Shown here in pieces: positions 48,084 to 57,992 of a stretch of 64,000 nt of DNA. The position numbers and the translations under genes were made by a program. Source of the stretch: 1-14-0-10-37-14 sp037130845. Lineage in GTDB: Bacteria > Patescibacteriota > Patescibacteriia > Patescibacteriales > Patescibacteriaceae. The notes beneath the pieces were generated by a model, which was not told where the DNA came from, did not search any database, and saw only the letters and a program-made list of their open reading frames with translations. Position 1 is the stretch's first letter. Every line of letters begins with the position of its first letter. The stretch covers positions 40,547 through 104,546 of the forward strand of contig JBAXSE010000002.1 of NCBI GenBank assembly GCA_037130845.1, given 5' to 3'.

Positions 48084-51000
48084 TTACTTAACCGCCCTTA
48101 AAAATATGCTTAAATCAGCAGCGTCTATTTTGCCGTCATTATTCATATCAGCCTTCGGGTCTTTCTGTTTCCACAGGACGGAGAAAATGCTCAAATCAGC
48201 AACGTCAATCTTGCCGTCTCCGTTCATGTCCGCCTTAGGCAATGCCAGGCTCGAAACAGCAAATTTTCTGGTAGCAGAATAATCGCTATAGAGCACGCCG
48301 CCTACTTCCTGCTGCCGCGCCTTGACCGCATGGCTGCCCACCGGCATATTCGCCGTACTTATCAACAATTGATAAGCGCCATCTGCCCCGGCTGTCGTCT
48401 CAAATTTCTGGTTGCCGTCCACATCTGCCTGCACTGCAGCTCCCGGCGCCGCATATCCGCTGACTTTGACAAAATCACCTCTAGTCATCACCGTCCGCAA
48501 TAGATCAGCTGTTGGCGGAATAAAGAATGATTTGGTAATAGACGGATCAACCGTTAAATCCACCTGGAAGACTTTTGTCTGAGCCAGATCGCCGTTCTTG
48601 TCCTTAACTAACAAGCTGTAAGTATAGACAGCCACCGGCAAGCCGATATTAGTCGCCTTAAAATCACCTTTGGCGGTAACATTTACCTGCTCTTTGATTA
48701 GCTTGTCTCCTTGCGTATTTTTTTCTACCAGAAAGATAACGGCGCCCGGATAAGCCTTGCCGCTGATAATCAGACTGGTCTTAGGCAAGATTAGAACAGG
48801 CGCTGGAGCCTCTGCTCCGCTCCCGCCGCCGCTTCCCGAAACCGGGGCAAAAGGCAATACTTGCGAAGAGTCGACATTTAAGCCGGTAGACTGCGTATCC
48901 TCCAAGGTCAAAGTTACAGCCTCAGAAACAAGATCGTTGATTGTCATAGTCCCGATGCCATTAACAATGTTCACCAAGCCTCCGCCGGTAGCCGAACCGC
49001 TGGTATTCAACCGAACATCTCTTTGGAAGGTAGTGTCGATATTGCCATTATCATCCTGCGCTTCAATTGTCACGGTTAATGGATTATTAACCGTAGTATT
49101 GCCGACTGGCAAAATAACGAATTTAGTCGCAACTATCGCCGATGAGCTTACGGCTATAGTATCAGTCGCGTCAGCAATACCAGTGGCTCCATCCGGGGCG
49201 CCGCTGTTATCAGAAGCGGTAATCACCCAACTGCCGACGGCTTCATCATAATACCAAAAATTGACAGTGGAGCTTCCGGCCGTAAACGTAACAAGCGTTA
49301 CCGTACTGCCGCCGCTGGCCGCGGTGAAGAAATTTGCCGGTCCCGTTGAATCAGTATACAGATAAACATTCCCGGCACCTGATGTTACCGGATTACCAAA
49401 AGCGTCTTTTCGAGAAACCGTATAACCCAAGCGCGTTTTTTGAGTCATATTGCCTGGATTAGTTAGGATATACTGAGCCGTATTGCCTGTAGCCACCGTC
49501 ACCGGGTCGCTCGCGTCTTTCAAGCCAACATTGCCGTTAGGCGTACCAACGCCATCGGACGCGGTTATAGTCCAACCGCCGGCTTGTTCATCATAATACC
49601 AGAAATCAGCCGTAGCATTGCCGGGAGTAAAGGTAATCGACGTAATGATGTGCCCAGCGCTGCCAACATCATAGAACTTGCCCAAACCGCTGCTGTTGCC
49701 GGTAAAGAGATTGACCGTCAATGAACCGGCGGTCACTGCATTTCCATACTGATCCTTACGGGTCAATGTATATGGCAAACGATTGCCGGCTATCATATCT
49801 CCGGGGTTGTTAATGGCTAATTGAGTAACCGCGCCGGGTGTAAAGACCAAGCTTTGGACAGAAGTAGCATCTAAACCGGTTACCTGTGTATCAGACAAAG
49901 ATGAACTAACAGTCTCAGCTACAGTATCATAGATACGCAAAGTACCTACGCCATGCGCAATATCAACCAGCCCGCCGCCGGTCGCCGAACCGCTGACTAC
50001 CAATGTAACGTCATTGCTATAAGTCGTATCAACGCTGCCGGCATTATCCTGAGCCTGCACGGTAACAATCACCGAGCCGTCCACGCTGCCGCCGCTATTA
50101 GGCAGAATAACAAACCGAGTCGGCACTATCGGAATAGCGCTAACGACAACCTGGTCGTTGGCGTCAGTGATGCCTATCGGTCCATCTGCTGAGCCAGAGC
50201 TATCAGAAGCGGTAATAGTCCAAGTACCGACCCCTTCATCATAATACCAGAAATTAACCGACGAATTGCCGCTGGCAAAATCAACCGAACTGACTGTACT
50301 GCCGCCAGATGACGCATTCAAGAAATTCTTCGGTCCCGTTGAATCGCTATACAGATAAACCGTAGCGCTGCCGGCAGTAACCAGATTATTAAACTGATCC
50401 TTACGGATAACCGAATAACCTAAGGTTGAAGAAGCTACCATGTCTCCAGGGTTAGTTAATAAGAATTTGGTGGTAGTAGCCGGCGAGATCGTAAAAGTAT
50501 ACAAGGCATCCGTCAGTCCGACCGCGCCATTAGCCGTGCCTGCCCCATCAGAAACAGTCACAGTGGAGGTGCTGGCAAAATCATCATAATACCAGAAATT
50601 AAGCGTCGAGGATCCTTCGTTTAGAGTAACCGAGGTAATCTGATTACCTGCGCTAGCATCATTATAGAACTTTTTGTTGGCGCCTAATGAGTCTGAGTAT
50701 AAATAAACATTCAAAGTTCCGCTAGCTACGGCGTTGCCGAACTGATCTTCCCTGGTTACAGCAAAACCAAGCCGATTACCGGCCACCAAAGAGCCTGGAT
50801 TACTCAGAGCCAGCTGAGAAACGGCGGCCGGGCTGACAGTCACCGAGGCGGTCCCGTCCACTATGCCGGTCGAACCATCGGGCACGCTATGATTATCGGA
50901 AGCGGATATCGTGTATGTGCCTGGGGTTTGATCATAATACCAAAAGCTAGAAGTCGCATTGCCAACCGTCATGTCCAGATAAGTAAGTACCGCGCCGCCT

Positions 51001-54000
51001 GAAGCCGCATCATAGAATTTGGCGTTAGCCTCAGTCGAGGAAGTGTAAATATATATGCGATTAGTATTGGCAGTTGCCAGATTACCAAACTGATCTTTGC
51101 GCGTCACCGTATATCCCAAACGGTTGCCGGCAACCAAGTTGCCCGGGTTAGACAATATATACTGAGTGGTGGCTCCGGGATTTACTGTTATTGTGCTGGT
51201 AGCATCGGCGATGCCGGCAGCCCCGTCAGGCGCAAAAGAATTATCAGAAGCGCTTATCAACACCGTGCCTGGGGTTTCGTCATAATACCAAAAGCTGGAA
51301 GTGGCAGAACCGCCATCAATCGAAACGGAAGTAATGGTAGCGCCGGCGGAAGAAGCATTGACGAATTTCTTATTGGCGCCGCCGGAAGAAGAATAGAGGT
51401 AAACCGTAGTCGAAGAAGCGGTTACCGGATTATTAAATTGATCGCGTCTGGTCACTTGATAACCAAGCGTTTCACCGGCATTTAGATTGCCGGGGATATT
51501 CAAAGTTAGCTTAGCTAACGAACCTACAGTCACCACCAAGGAATCAGTGGCATCAATAATGCCCGTACCATTATCAGGAGCCAAGGCATTATCAGAAGCA
51601 GTAATAGTATAAGTGCCTGGCTTTTCATCATAATAATAGAAAGTGGTAGTCGCCGTACCGGTTGTAATAGCTACTTGAGTAATCACATTGCCGTTGATTG
51701 GCGCGTCATAGAATTTACGATTGACGCCGGTAGAATTGGAGTACAAGTAGACAGTTGAAGATCCATTGACTATCGGCACGCTATATTGGTCCAGACGAGT
51801 TACATTATAAACGGCGCGGCTGCCTGCGGCAATCGTACCCGAATGATCCAAAGTAAATGAATGCGGCGTATTGGTATTTACCGTCAACATCTGGGCATTA
51901 GAAGTTCCGCCGCCAGGCGCTGGATTGACAACAGTAATATTTAGATCAGCAGCGACTGTCAGGTCGCTAGCCGGAATAACTGCCGTAGCCTGCGTCGAGC
52001 TGACATAGGTGGTCGTGCGAGGCGAACTATTTACGTTAATCGTAGACGAGCTGACAAAATTAGTGCCATTGACTGTTAGCGTAAACTGGGCATCCCCTAC
52101 GCTCTTAGCAGTCGGACTGATATTAGTCGTAGTAGGCACCGGATTATTGACCGTAAAGGTCTGGGCATTAGAAACTCCGTCTCCGGGAATAGGGTTGGTG
52201 ACGGTAATATTAAAGGTGCCGGCTGCAGTCAGGTCGCTTGCTGGAATTATCGCCGTAGCCTGCGTCGAACTGACCAAAGTCGTCGTTCTGGCCGAACCAT
52301 TAAAATTAATCGTAGAAGAGCTGACAAAATTCGTGCCGTTTACCATCAAAGTGAACTGGGCAGCGCCAAGCGTCTTGCTGGCCGGACTGATGCTGGTAGT
52401 CGTCGGCACCTGATTGTTTACAGTAAAGGTCTGCGCGTTAGATGTGCCTCCGCCCGGAGTTGGATTGGTAACCGTAATATTGTTGTCTCCAGCCACAGTC
52501 AGGTCGCTGGCCGGAATTATCGCTGTAGCCTGCGTCGAACTGACATAGGTGGTGGTTCGGGCAGAGCCATTAAACTCAACCACCGAAGTACTGACAAAAT
52601 TAGTGCCATTAACCGTTAGCGTAAACTGCGCGTCACCGACATTCTTACTGGAAGGACTGACGTTAGTAGTTGTCGGCATCGGATTCAATATATCGGCGGT
52701 TGTCGTTGGCTGAGTCAGGCTATAATTACCCGCATTCGGGCCCATAATCGCCAATCCCGAAACGGTAACCAAGATTCCCGTACCCACACTGGCGGTAGCA
52801 AAGGTACCGGTGGCCGCACCGGTATTAAGGTTTACCGTATCGCCAGAAATAACTCCGACTAGCGCGGCCGAACCAACGTTAAGTGTGGCGGCCGTATTCC
52901 CATCATAAGTCTTGTTATTTGCGGTAATACCGGTGACGGCCAAGGCTTTGGCTGTGATATTAGCCGATGAAGTCGGCTGCGACAAAGAGTAATTATCAAT
53001 ATCCAAGCCGGAAATAGTCAGACCGGAAATAGTTACCGTAATCCCCGTACCCACCGCCGCAGTGGCAAAAGTGCCGGTAGCCGAGCCCGTATCAAGATTA
53101 ACGTCATCACCGGTAATCTTGCCGACCAAAGATGCGGAGCCGGTGTTTAATGTAGCAGTATTACCTCGATCATATTGCTTGTTGTTGGCGGTAACGCCGG
53201 CAACTGTCAGGCTTTTAGCCGTAATGTTAGCCGTAGCTGTCGGCTGGACCAAAATATAATTAGCAGACGACGTGCCAGAAACAGTAAGGCCGGAAACATT
53301 AACGGTCTTACCGGTACCAACCGCAGATGAAGCAAAGGTGCCGGTAGCTGATCCGGTGTTCAGAATAACATCATCGCCGGTTATCTTACCCACCAAGCTA
53401 GCCGAACCGGTATTGAGCGTGGCCGAGACATTGCCATCGTAAACTTTGTTATTAGCGGTAATAAAATCAACAGTTAGAACTTTTTGAGTGATATTAGCTG
53501 CGGTTGTCGGCTGAGTCAAGCTATAATTGCCGACTTGAGCGCCGGACAAAGTCAAACCGGAGACCGTAACAGTCTTACCTGTACCCACATTAGCATTAGC
53601 AAAGGTGCCGGTAGCCGAAGTAGTATTAAGAGAAACATCATCGGGGGAAATAACGCCAACCAAAGCAGCCGAACCAGTATTAATGCTGGCCGCAGCCGTT
53701 GCATCATACTGCCTATTATTAGCTGTGATACCGGTCACTGTTAAATTCTTGGCCGTAATACTGGCTGTGGTCGTCGGCTGAGTCAAGCTATAATTAGCGG
53801 CAGAGGCGCCGGAGATAGTCAGGCCAGAAACCGTTACCGCTATACCTGTGCCTACATTAGCAGTAGCAAAGGTACCGGTAGCAGAACCGGTATTCAGGTT
53901 AACAGCGTCACCGGAGACGACGCCGACTAAAGCAGCTGATCCGACATTAAGGCTAGCCGCAGCACTGCGATTATACTCTTTGTCACTGGCGGTGACGCCG

Positions 54001-57000
54001 GAAATAGTCAGATTCTTAACCGTAATATTGGCAGTTGTCGTCGGTTCAGTCAAAGAGTAATTGCCTGCTTGGGCGCCAGTTAATGATTGTCCACTGACCG
54101 TCACTGTTATACTCGTACCCACTGAAGATGTGGCAAAAGTACCAACAGCCGTACCAGTCAAAGTGACAACATCTGACCCAACTTTACCAACCAAGGTACC
54201 TGGAGTGCCCGAAAGCGTTGATGTGGTCGTGCCATCATATTGCTTGTTGTTAGCAGTGATACCAGAAATAGTCAAAGTCTTAGTAGTGATATTGGCGCTA
54301 GTTGTCGGTTCAGTTAATGAGTAATTTCCGGCTTGTGCGCCTGTTAACGATTGGCCGCTGACCGTCACGGCAATACCGGTGCCGACCGATGAGGTGGCAA
54401 AAGTACCGACCGCGGTGCCGGTCAGAGAAACAGAATCAGAGCCGACAATGCCAACTAGCGAGCCAGGCGTGCCGGAAAGAGTTGAGGTCGTCGTGCCGTC
54501 ATATTGCTTGTTGTTAGCGGTGATACCGGAAACGGTCAAGGTCTTGACTGTAATATTAGCGCTGGTCGTCGGCTCAGTCAGGGTATAATTTCCAGACTGT
54601 GCGCCCGTTAACGATTGGCCGCTCACCGTCACAGTAATACTTGTGCCAATGGATGAGGTGGCAAAGGTGCCAACAGCAGTACCTGTCAGCGAAACACTAT
54701 CAGATCCGACGATACCGACTAGTGATCCTGGGGTGCCGGATAAAGTCGAAGTTGTTGTGCCGTCATATTGCTTGTTGTTAGCGGTGATACCGGAAACGGT
54801 TAACGCTTTAGCTGTAATATTGGCGCTAGTCGTCGGTTCAGTCAAAGAGTAATTACCTGCTTGGGCACCGGTCAAAGATTGACCGCTGACTGTTACGGTA
54901 ATACCGGTGCCAACCGAAGATGTGGCAAAGGTACCAATGGCAGTGCCGGTCAAGGAAACGGAATCAGAACCGACTTTACCGACTAAAGTGCCGGGAGTAC
55001 CGGAAAGTGTTGACGTGGTTGTACCGTCATACTGCTTATTAGCGGCAGTAATGCCGGTCACAGTTAAAGCCTTAGTTGTAATATTGGCGCTAGTTGTCGG
55101 TTCAGTCAGAGAATAATTTCCTGATTGTGCACCCGTCAAAGATTGCCCACTTATAGTCACAGTGATACCCGTGCCGACTGATGATGTAGCAAAGGTACCG
55201 ACCACTGTCCCTGTTAATGAAACGGAGTCGGAACCAACAATGCCGACTAGCGAGCCAGGCGTGCCGGAAAGAGTTGAGGTTGTCGTACCGTCGTATTGTT
55301 TATTAGACGCGGTAATACCAGAAACGGTCAAAGCTTTGGTTGTGATATTAGCAGAAGTCGTCGGTTCGGTCAGAGAATAATTACCAGATTGTGCACCGGT
55401 TAATGATTGGCCGCTAACCGTTACTGTTACACCCGTACCCACTGAAGATGTGGCAAAGGTACCGATCGCGGTGCCGGTCAAGGAAACAGAGTCAGATCCA
55501 ACAATCCCGACAAGCGTACCTGGCGTGCCAGAAAGAGTTGAGGTCGTCGTACCGTCATATTGTTTACTAGACGCAGTAATGCCCGTCACCGTCAAAGTTT
55601 TAGTAGTGATGTTGGCGCTGGTTGTCGGTTCGGTCAGAGAATAATTACCGGCCTGAGCACCGGTCAAAGATTGGCCGCTGACAGTTACTGTAATACCCGT
55701 GCCGACCGATGAGGTGGCAAAAGTACCGACAGCGGTGCCAGATAGCGAAACACTGTCAGAGCCAACGATGCCAACAAGTGAACCAGGCGTGCCAGATAGC
55801 GTAGAAGTCGTCGTGCCATCATATTGCTTATTAGACGCAGTAATACCAGAAACAGTTAATGTTTTGACAGTAATATTGGCACTAATCGTCGGCTCAGTCA
55901 GAGAATAATTGCCTGCCTGTGCACCAGTTAACGATTGGCCGCTGACAGTTACTGTAATACCCGTGCCGACCGATGAGGTGGCAAAAGTTCCAACAGCCGT
56001 TCCAGTCAAAGAAACAGAGTCGCCACCAATAACGCCGACTAAGTTACCCGGAGTGCCGGATAAAGTTGAAGTTGTTGTTCCATCATACTGCTTAGCATTG
56101 GCGGTAATCCCTGTCACCGTCAAAGTTTTAGCTGTGATATTGGCGCTGGTTGTCGGTTCGGTTAGAGAATAATTACCGGCCTGTGCACCGGTCAAAGATT
56201 GGCCGCTGACTGTCACTGTAATACTAGTACCGACCGATGACGTGGCAAAAGTACCGACAGCGGTGCCGGTTAGCGAAACCGAATCGGAGCCGACAATGCC
56301 AACTAAAGTTCCCGGCGTGCCGGACAAAGTTGATGTTGTAGTCCTATCATAGACTTTATTAGCAGCTGTAATACCTGTCACGGTCAAAGTCTTGACAGTA
56401 ATATTGGCGGTCGTTGTCGGTTCAGTCAATGTATAATTACCCGCCTGCGCACCGGTCAACGATTGACCGCTAACAGTTACCGTGATACCAGTTCCAATAG
56501 ATGATGTAGCAAAAGTTCCAACAGCCGTACCGGTCAGCGAAACACTATCAGACCCGACAATCCCGACAAGCGTACCCGGAGTGCCCGAAAGCGTAGAGGT
56601 TGTTGTGCCGTCATATTGTTTATTGTTAGCCGTAATGCCTGTCACAGTCAAAGCTTTGGTAGCGACGGTAATATTCGTAGTACCGGTCGTCGGCAAAGAC
56701 AATGTTTGATCAGTCGGCGTAAAAGTAACAGACACACTTGAAGTTCCCGCCGAAGGCGTAGTAGTCGGCGTAGTAAAGGCAAAGCTGCCCGCCACAGAAG
56801 CGCTACCGCCAGAAAGCGTGGACGAGGCCAGCGCTTGGCCATAAGTAATACTGCTTGCCGTCGGCCATGAAGTCACGGTCGGAGCGGAACGCGAATCAGT
56901 CGCCACTGTCAAATAGCCAGTTGTTGCGGCAAAATACTTATTATTTTTATAAGTAGCGCCAGAACTAGTAGAACCCCAGGTGCCATTAATAGCCCCATTT

Positions 57001-57866
57001 CCGCCTAAGGTTAAAGTAGCCACGCTTATATTAAGCCCGGTGCCGATACTTGCGGTGGCGCTGCCTGTAGGGGCGATGCTCAAGTTACCGGCGATCGTAA
57101 TGCCGGTAGCCATTGACTTGGCTCCGCCTCCAGAAAAAGTCAGATCATTATAGGCATAGACGCCCACAGTCTGGCCGCTTGCGCTATTATAATTAACTCT
57201 TCCGGTTGAAGCCGTAAAAGTACCGGCCGTCCCGCTCATAAATGTGCCGCCAGCATTAAGGGTACCGCTGCCGGAGAAAATAATACGTGATTCCGTACCG
57301 GCAGTAGTTATATTGCCTGTAACGGTTACGGTACCGGTAGAGATAGTAATATCGGTATAATTCTTGGCTCCGCCGCTATTTCCGGTCAAGGCAATCGAGC
57401 CGGCCGACAAGGTCCCGCCCGCCACAGCGATCGCCTTACTCTTATTGCCGCCTGTAGGTAGATTAATAGTTATCGCCCCGGAAATAGTCAAAGAATTACT
57501 GCCGCTAATCGATACGGTATTAGCCCTATTACCGGTAGTAAAAGTCAGCGAAGAGCCGACTGCCGCCGTATCAACCACCACATTCAAGCCGCTAGTATTC
57601 GGGATAGTCACCGTATCAGCCGCCACCGGGACATGCCCGCATGACCAATTGCCCGCCACGCTCCAATTAACCGTAGTAACAGCGTTATTACTGCAAGCTG
57701 CCGCCTTAGCCGACTGCGGCGCAAAGACTATAACAAAAAGCACGGCCAAAAAAACCGCACTTAATAGCCCGCCATATTTATTTTTCAATTTAACCTCACA
57801 CATATCCACAGGTCGTGGATTCAATCTTGCCCTTAAGCCTAAAAATTCAGCTAATTTATTAACCAT
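48084..57866 (-). CDS. Giant secreted repeat protein with C-terminal dockerin
   Basis: 3260 residues from the ATG at 57866; an ATG at 57803 is also possible and a longer frame begins at 57926. A basic start and long hydrophobic signal (GGLLSAVFLAVLFVIVFAPQ, cut near AKA) lead to a beta-helix-like Gly/Thr/Ser region (to about 400). Ten near-identical 88-residue YDG (MBG-type) repeats (NKQYDGTTTSTLSGTPG...) and five divergent ones follow. Three TIG/IPT-like repeats (PTTTNVSPSSKNVG...) come next, then about seven repeats with NPGNxxAGxRLGYxVTRKDQFGN and YYDE, interrupted by two invasin-like Ig units, then one more Ig domain. The last 55 residues hold two calcium F-hand motifs (DMNGDGKIDVADLSIF and DMNNDGKIDAADLSIF), a type I dockerin. 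There is no membrane helix or LPXTG motif at the C-terminus, so the dockerin may be what attaches it to the cell. Confidence 0.9.
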   Translation of the reverse strand: MVNKLAEFLGLRARLNPRPVDMCEVKLKNKYGGLLSAVFLAVLFVIVFAPQSAKAAACSNNAVTTVNWSVAGNWSCGHVPVAADTVTIPNTSGLNVVVDTAAVGSSLTFTTGNRANTVSISGSNSLTISGAITINLPTGGNKSKAIAVAGGTLSAGSIALTGNSGGAKNYTDITISTGTVTVTGNITTAGTESRIIFSGSGTLNAGGTFMSGTAGTFTASTGRVNYNSASGQTVGVYAYNDLTFSGGGAKSMATGITIAGNLSIAPTGSATASIGTGLNISVATLTLGGNGAINGTWGSTSSGATYKNNKYFAATTGYLTVATDSRSAPTVTSWPTASSITYGQALASSTLSGGSASVAGSFAFTTPTTTPSAGTSSVSVTFTPTDQTLSLPTTGTTNITVATKALTVTGITANNKQYDGTTTSTLSGTPGTLVGIVGSDSVSLTGTAVGTFATSSIGTGITVTVSGQSLTGAQAGNYTLTEPTTTANITVKTLTVTGITAANKVYDRTTTSTLSGTPGTLVGIVGSDSVSLTGTAVGTFATSSVGTSITVTVSGQSLTGAQAGNYSLTEPTTSANITAKTLTVTGITANAKQYDGTTTSTLSGTPGNLVGVIGGDSVSLTGTAVGTFATSSVGTGITVTVSGQSLTGAQAGNYSLTEPTISANITVKTLTVSGITASNKQYDGTTTSTLSGTPGSLVGIVGSDSVSLSGTAVGTFATSSVGTGITVTVSGQSLTGAQAGNYSLTEPTTSANITTKTLTVTGITASSKQYDGTTTSTLSGTPGTLVGIVGSDSVSLTGTAIGTFATSSVGTGVTVTVSGQSLTGAQSGNYSLTEPTTSANITTKALTVSGITASNKQYDGTTTSTLSGTPGSLVGIVGSDSVSLTGTVVGTFATSSVGTGITVTISGQSLTGAQSGNYSLTEPTTSANITTKALTVTGITAANKQYDGTTTSTLSGTPGTLVGKVGSDSVSLTGTAIGTFATSSVGTGITVTVSGQSLTGAQAGNYSLTEPTTSANITAKALTVSGITANNKQYDGTTTSTLSGTPGSLVGIVGSDSVSLTGTAVGTFATSSIGTSITVTVSGQSLTGAQSGNYTLTEPTTSANITVKTLTVSGITANNKQYDGTTTSTLSGTPGSLVGIVGSDSVSLTGTAVGTFATSSVGTGIAVTVSGQSLTGAQAGNYSLTEPTTSANITTKTLTISGITANNKQYDGTTTSTLSGTPGTLVGKVGSDVVTLTGTAVGTFATSSVGTSITVTVSGQSLTGAQAGNYSLTEPTTTANITVKNLTISGVTASDKEYNRSAAASLNVGSAALVGVVSGDAVNLNTGSATGTFATANVGTGIAVTVSGLTISGASAANYSLTQPTTTASITAKNLTVTGITANNRQYDATAAASINTGSAALVGVISPDDVSLNTTSATGTFANANVGTGKTVTVSGLTLSGAQVGNYSLTQPTTAANITQKVLTVDFITANNKVYDGNVSATLNTGSASLVGKITGDDVILNTGSATGTFASSAVGTGKTVNVSGLTVSGTSSANYILVQPTATANITAKSLTVAGVTANNKQYDRGNTATLNTGSASLVGKITGDDVNLDTGSATGTFATAAVGTGITVTISGLTISGLDIDNYSLSQPTSSANITAKALAVTGITANNKTYDGNTAATLNVGSAALVGVISGDTVNLNTGAATGTFATASVGTGILVTVSGLAIMGPNAGNYSLTQPTTTADILNPMPTTTNVSPSSKNVGDAQFTLTVNGTNFVSTSVVEFNGSARTTTYVSSTQATAIIPASDLTVAGDNNITVTNPTPGGGTSNAQTFTVNNQVPTTTSISPASKTLGAAQFTLMVNGTNFVSSSTINFNGSARTTTLVSSTQATAIIPASDLTAAGTFNITVTNPIPGDGVSNAQTFTVNNPVPTTTNISPTAKSVGDAQFTLTVNGTNFVSSSTINVNSSPRTTTYVSSTQATAVIPASDLTVAADLNITVVNPAPGGGTSNAQMLTVNTNTPHSFTLDHSGTIAAGSRAVYNVTRLDQYSVPIVNGSSTVYLYSNSTGVNRKFYDAPINGNVITQVAITTGTATTTFYYYDEKPGTYTITASDNALAPDNGTGIIDATDSLVVTVGSLAKLTLNIPGNLNAGETLGYQVTRRDQFNNPVTASSTTVYLYSSSGGANKKFVNASSAGATITSVSIDGGSATSSFWYYDETPGTVLISASDNSFAPDGAAGIADATSTITVNPGATTQYILSNPGNLVAGNRLGYTVTRKDQFGNLATANTNRIYIYTSSTEANAKFYDAASGGAVLTYLDMTVGNATSSFWYYDQTPGTYTISASDNHSVPDGSTGIVDGTASVTVSPAAVSQLALSNPGSLVAGNRLGFAVTREDQFGNAVASGTLNVYLYSDSLGANKKFYNDASAGNQITSVTLNEGSSTLNFWYYDDFASTSTVTVSDGAGTANGAVGLTDALYTFTISPATTTKFLLTNPGDMVASSTLGYSVIRKDQFNNLVTAGSATVYLYSDSTGPKNFLNASSGGSTVSSVDFASGNSSVNFWYYDEGVGTWTITASDSSGSADGPIGITDANDQVVVSAIPIVPTRFVILPNSGGSVDGSVIVTVQAQDNAGSVDTTYSNDVTLVVSGSATGGGLVDIAHGVGTLRIYDTVAETVSSSLSDTQVTGLDATSVQSLVFTPGAVTQLAINNPGDMIAGNRLPYTLTRKDQYGNAVTAGSLTVNLFTGNSSGLGKFYDVGSAGHIITSITFTPGNATADFWYYDEQAGGWTITASDGVGTPNGNVGLKDASDPVTVATGNTAQYILTNPGNMTQKTRLGYTVSRKDAFGNPVTSGAGNVYLYTDSTGPANFFTAASGGSTVTLVTFTAGSSTVNFWYYDEAVGSWVITASDNSGAPDGATGIADATDTIAVSSSAIVATKFVILPVGNTTVNNPLTVTIEAQDDNGNIDTTFQRDVRLNTSGSATGGGLVNIVNGIGTMTINDLVSEAVTLTLEDTQSTGLNVDSSQVLPFAPVSGSGGGSGAEAPAPVLILPKTSLIISGKAYPGAVIFLVEKNTQGDKLIKEQVNVTAKGDFKATNIGLPVAVYTYSLLVKDKNGDLAQTKVFQVDLTVDPSITKSFFIPPTADLLRTVMTRGDFVKVSGYAAPGAAVQADVDGNQKFETTAGADGAYQLLISTANMPVGSHAVKARQQEVGGVLYSDYSATRKFAVSSLALPKADMNGDGKIDVADLSIFSVLWKQKDPKADMNNDGKIDAADLSIFLRAVK
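48090..48240 (-). other. Dockerin domain coding segment
   Basis: Encodes two duplicated calcium-loop helices of type I dockerin. Positions 1, 3, 5, 9 and 12 of each loop are Asp, Asn, Asp, Asp and Asp, and the recognition-face residues after Asp12 are identical (LSIF) in both halves. Such internal symmetry supports dual-mode binding to a cohesin. Confidence 0.85.
48855..51880 (-). repeat. Array of about nine Ig-like units in the giant gene
   Basis: Seven units share the core N-P-G-(D/N)-x4-G-x-(L)-x-Y-x-(V/L)-(T/S)-R-x-D-(Q/A)-(F/Y)-x-N and a later (F)WYYDE element. Two units of another kind (RFVILPN.. and KFVILPV..) sit after unit five and at the end. The units are diverged, unlike the YDG array. 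Confidence 0.75.
51880..52689 (-). repeat. Three TIG/IPT-like repeats of about 270 bp
   Basis: Three copies of P-T-T-T-x-(I/V)-S-P-(S/A/T)-(S/A)-K ... FTL.VNGTNFVS ... TQATAIIPASDLT ... SNAQTFTVN in tandem, a common Ig-like spacer module of surface proteins. Confidence 0.8.
52690..54017 (-). repeat. Five diverged YDG-type repeats
   Basis: About 265 bp each. They share K-x-L-x-(V/I)-x-x-(I/V)-T-A-x-x-(K/R)-x-Y-(D/N) and GTFA.A.VGTG. The GSAALVG and LNTGSATG forms differ from the upstream array. Confidence 0.8.
54018..56657 (-). repeat. Ten near-identical 264-bp YDG repeats
   Basis: A head-to-tail array with an exact 264-base period (88 codons). Copies differ by a few residues, mainly in the hinge (TGITANNK, SGITASNK, TGITAAAK-like). 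Long open frames on the opposite strand at the same 264-base spacing are by-products. The uniformity indicates recent expansion or gene conversion, so copy number may vary between cells. Confidence 0.9.
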
Positions 57867-57958
57867 ATATTTAAGTATCAAAACGTTTTTGGCATGACAA
57901 ACAACAACGAAAAATATTAACAACAATACAAACTGCGTATTTCAGCAAATCAATACCT

Positions 57959-57987
57959 ATTATACCATTTTTTCAAAAACATGGCAA
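57959..57987 (-). promoter_or_regulatory. Promoter of the giant dockerin protein gene
   Basis: TTGCCA, 17 bases, TATAAT on the minus strand. Expected start near 57951, leaving a leader of about 85 bases before the ATG at 57866. It lies just after the DedA stop codon. Confidence 0.7.
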
Positions 57988-57992
57988 AGTCT

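Noticed and set aside
52009..56709. Series of open frames on the plus strand opposite the giant repeat gene, spaced by 264 bases
   Set aside because: They mirror the repeat period, have no start signals of their own and arise from the codon bias of the minus-strand repeats.
48084..57866. Idea that the giant gene is an assembly artefact of collapsed or expanded repeats
   Set aside because: The frame is intact over the whole length, the ends are unique (signal peptide, dockerin) and several repeat classes occur in order; copy number itself remains uncertain.
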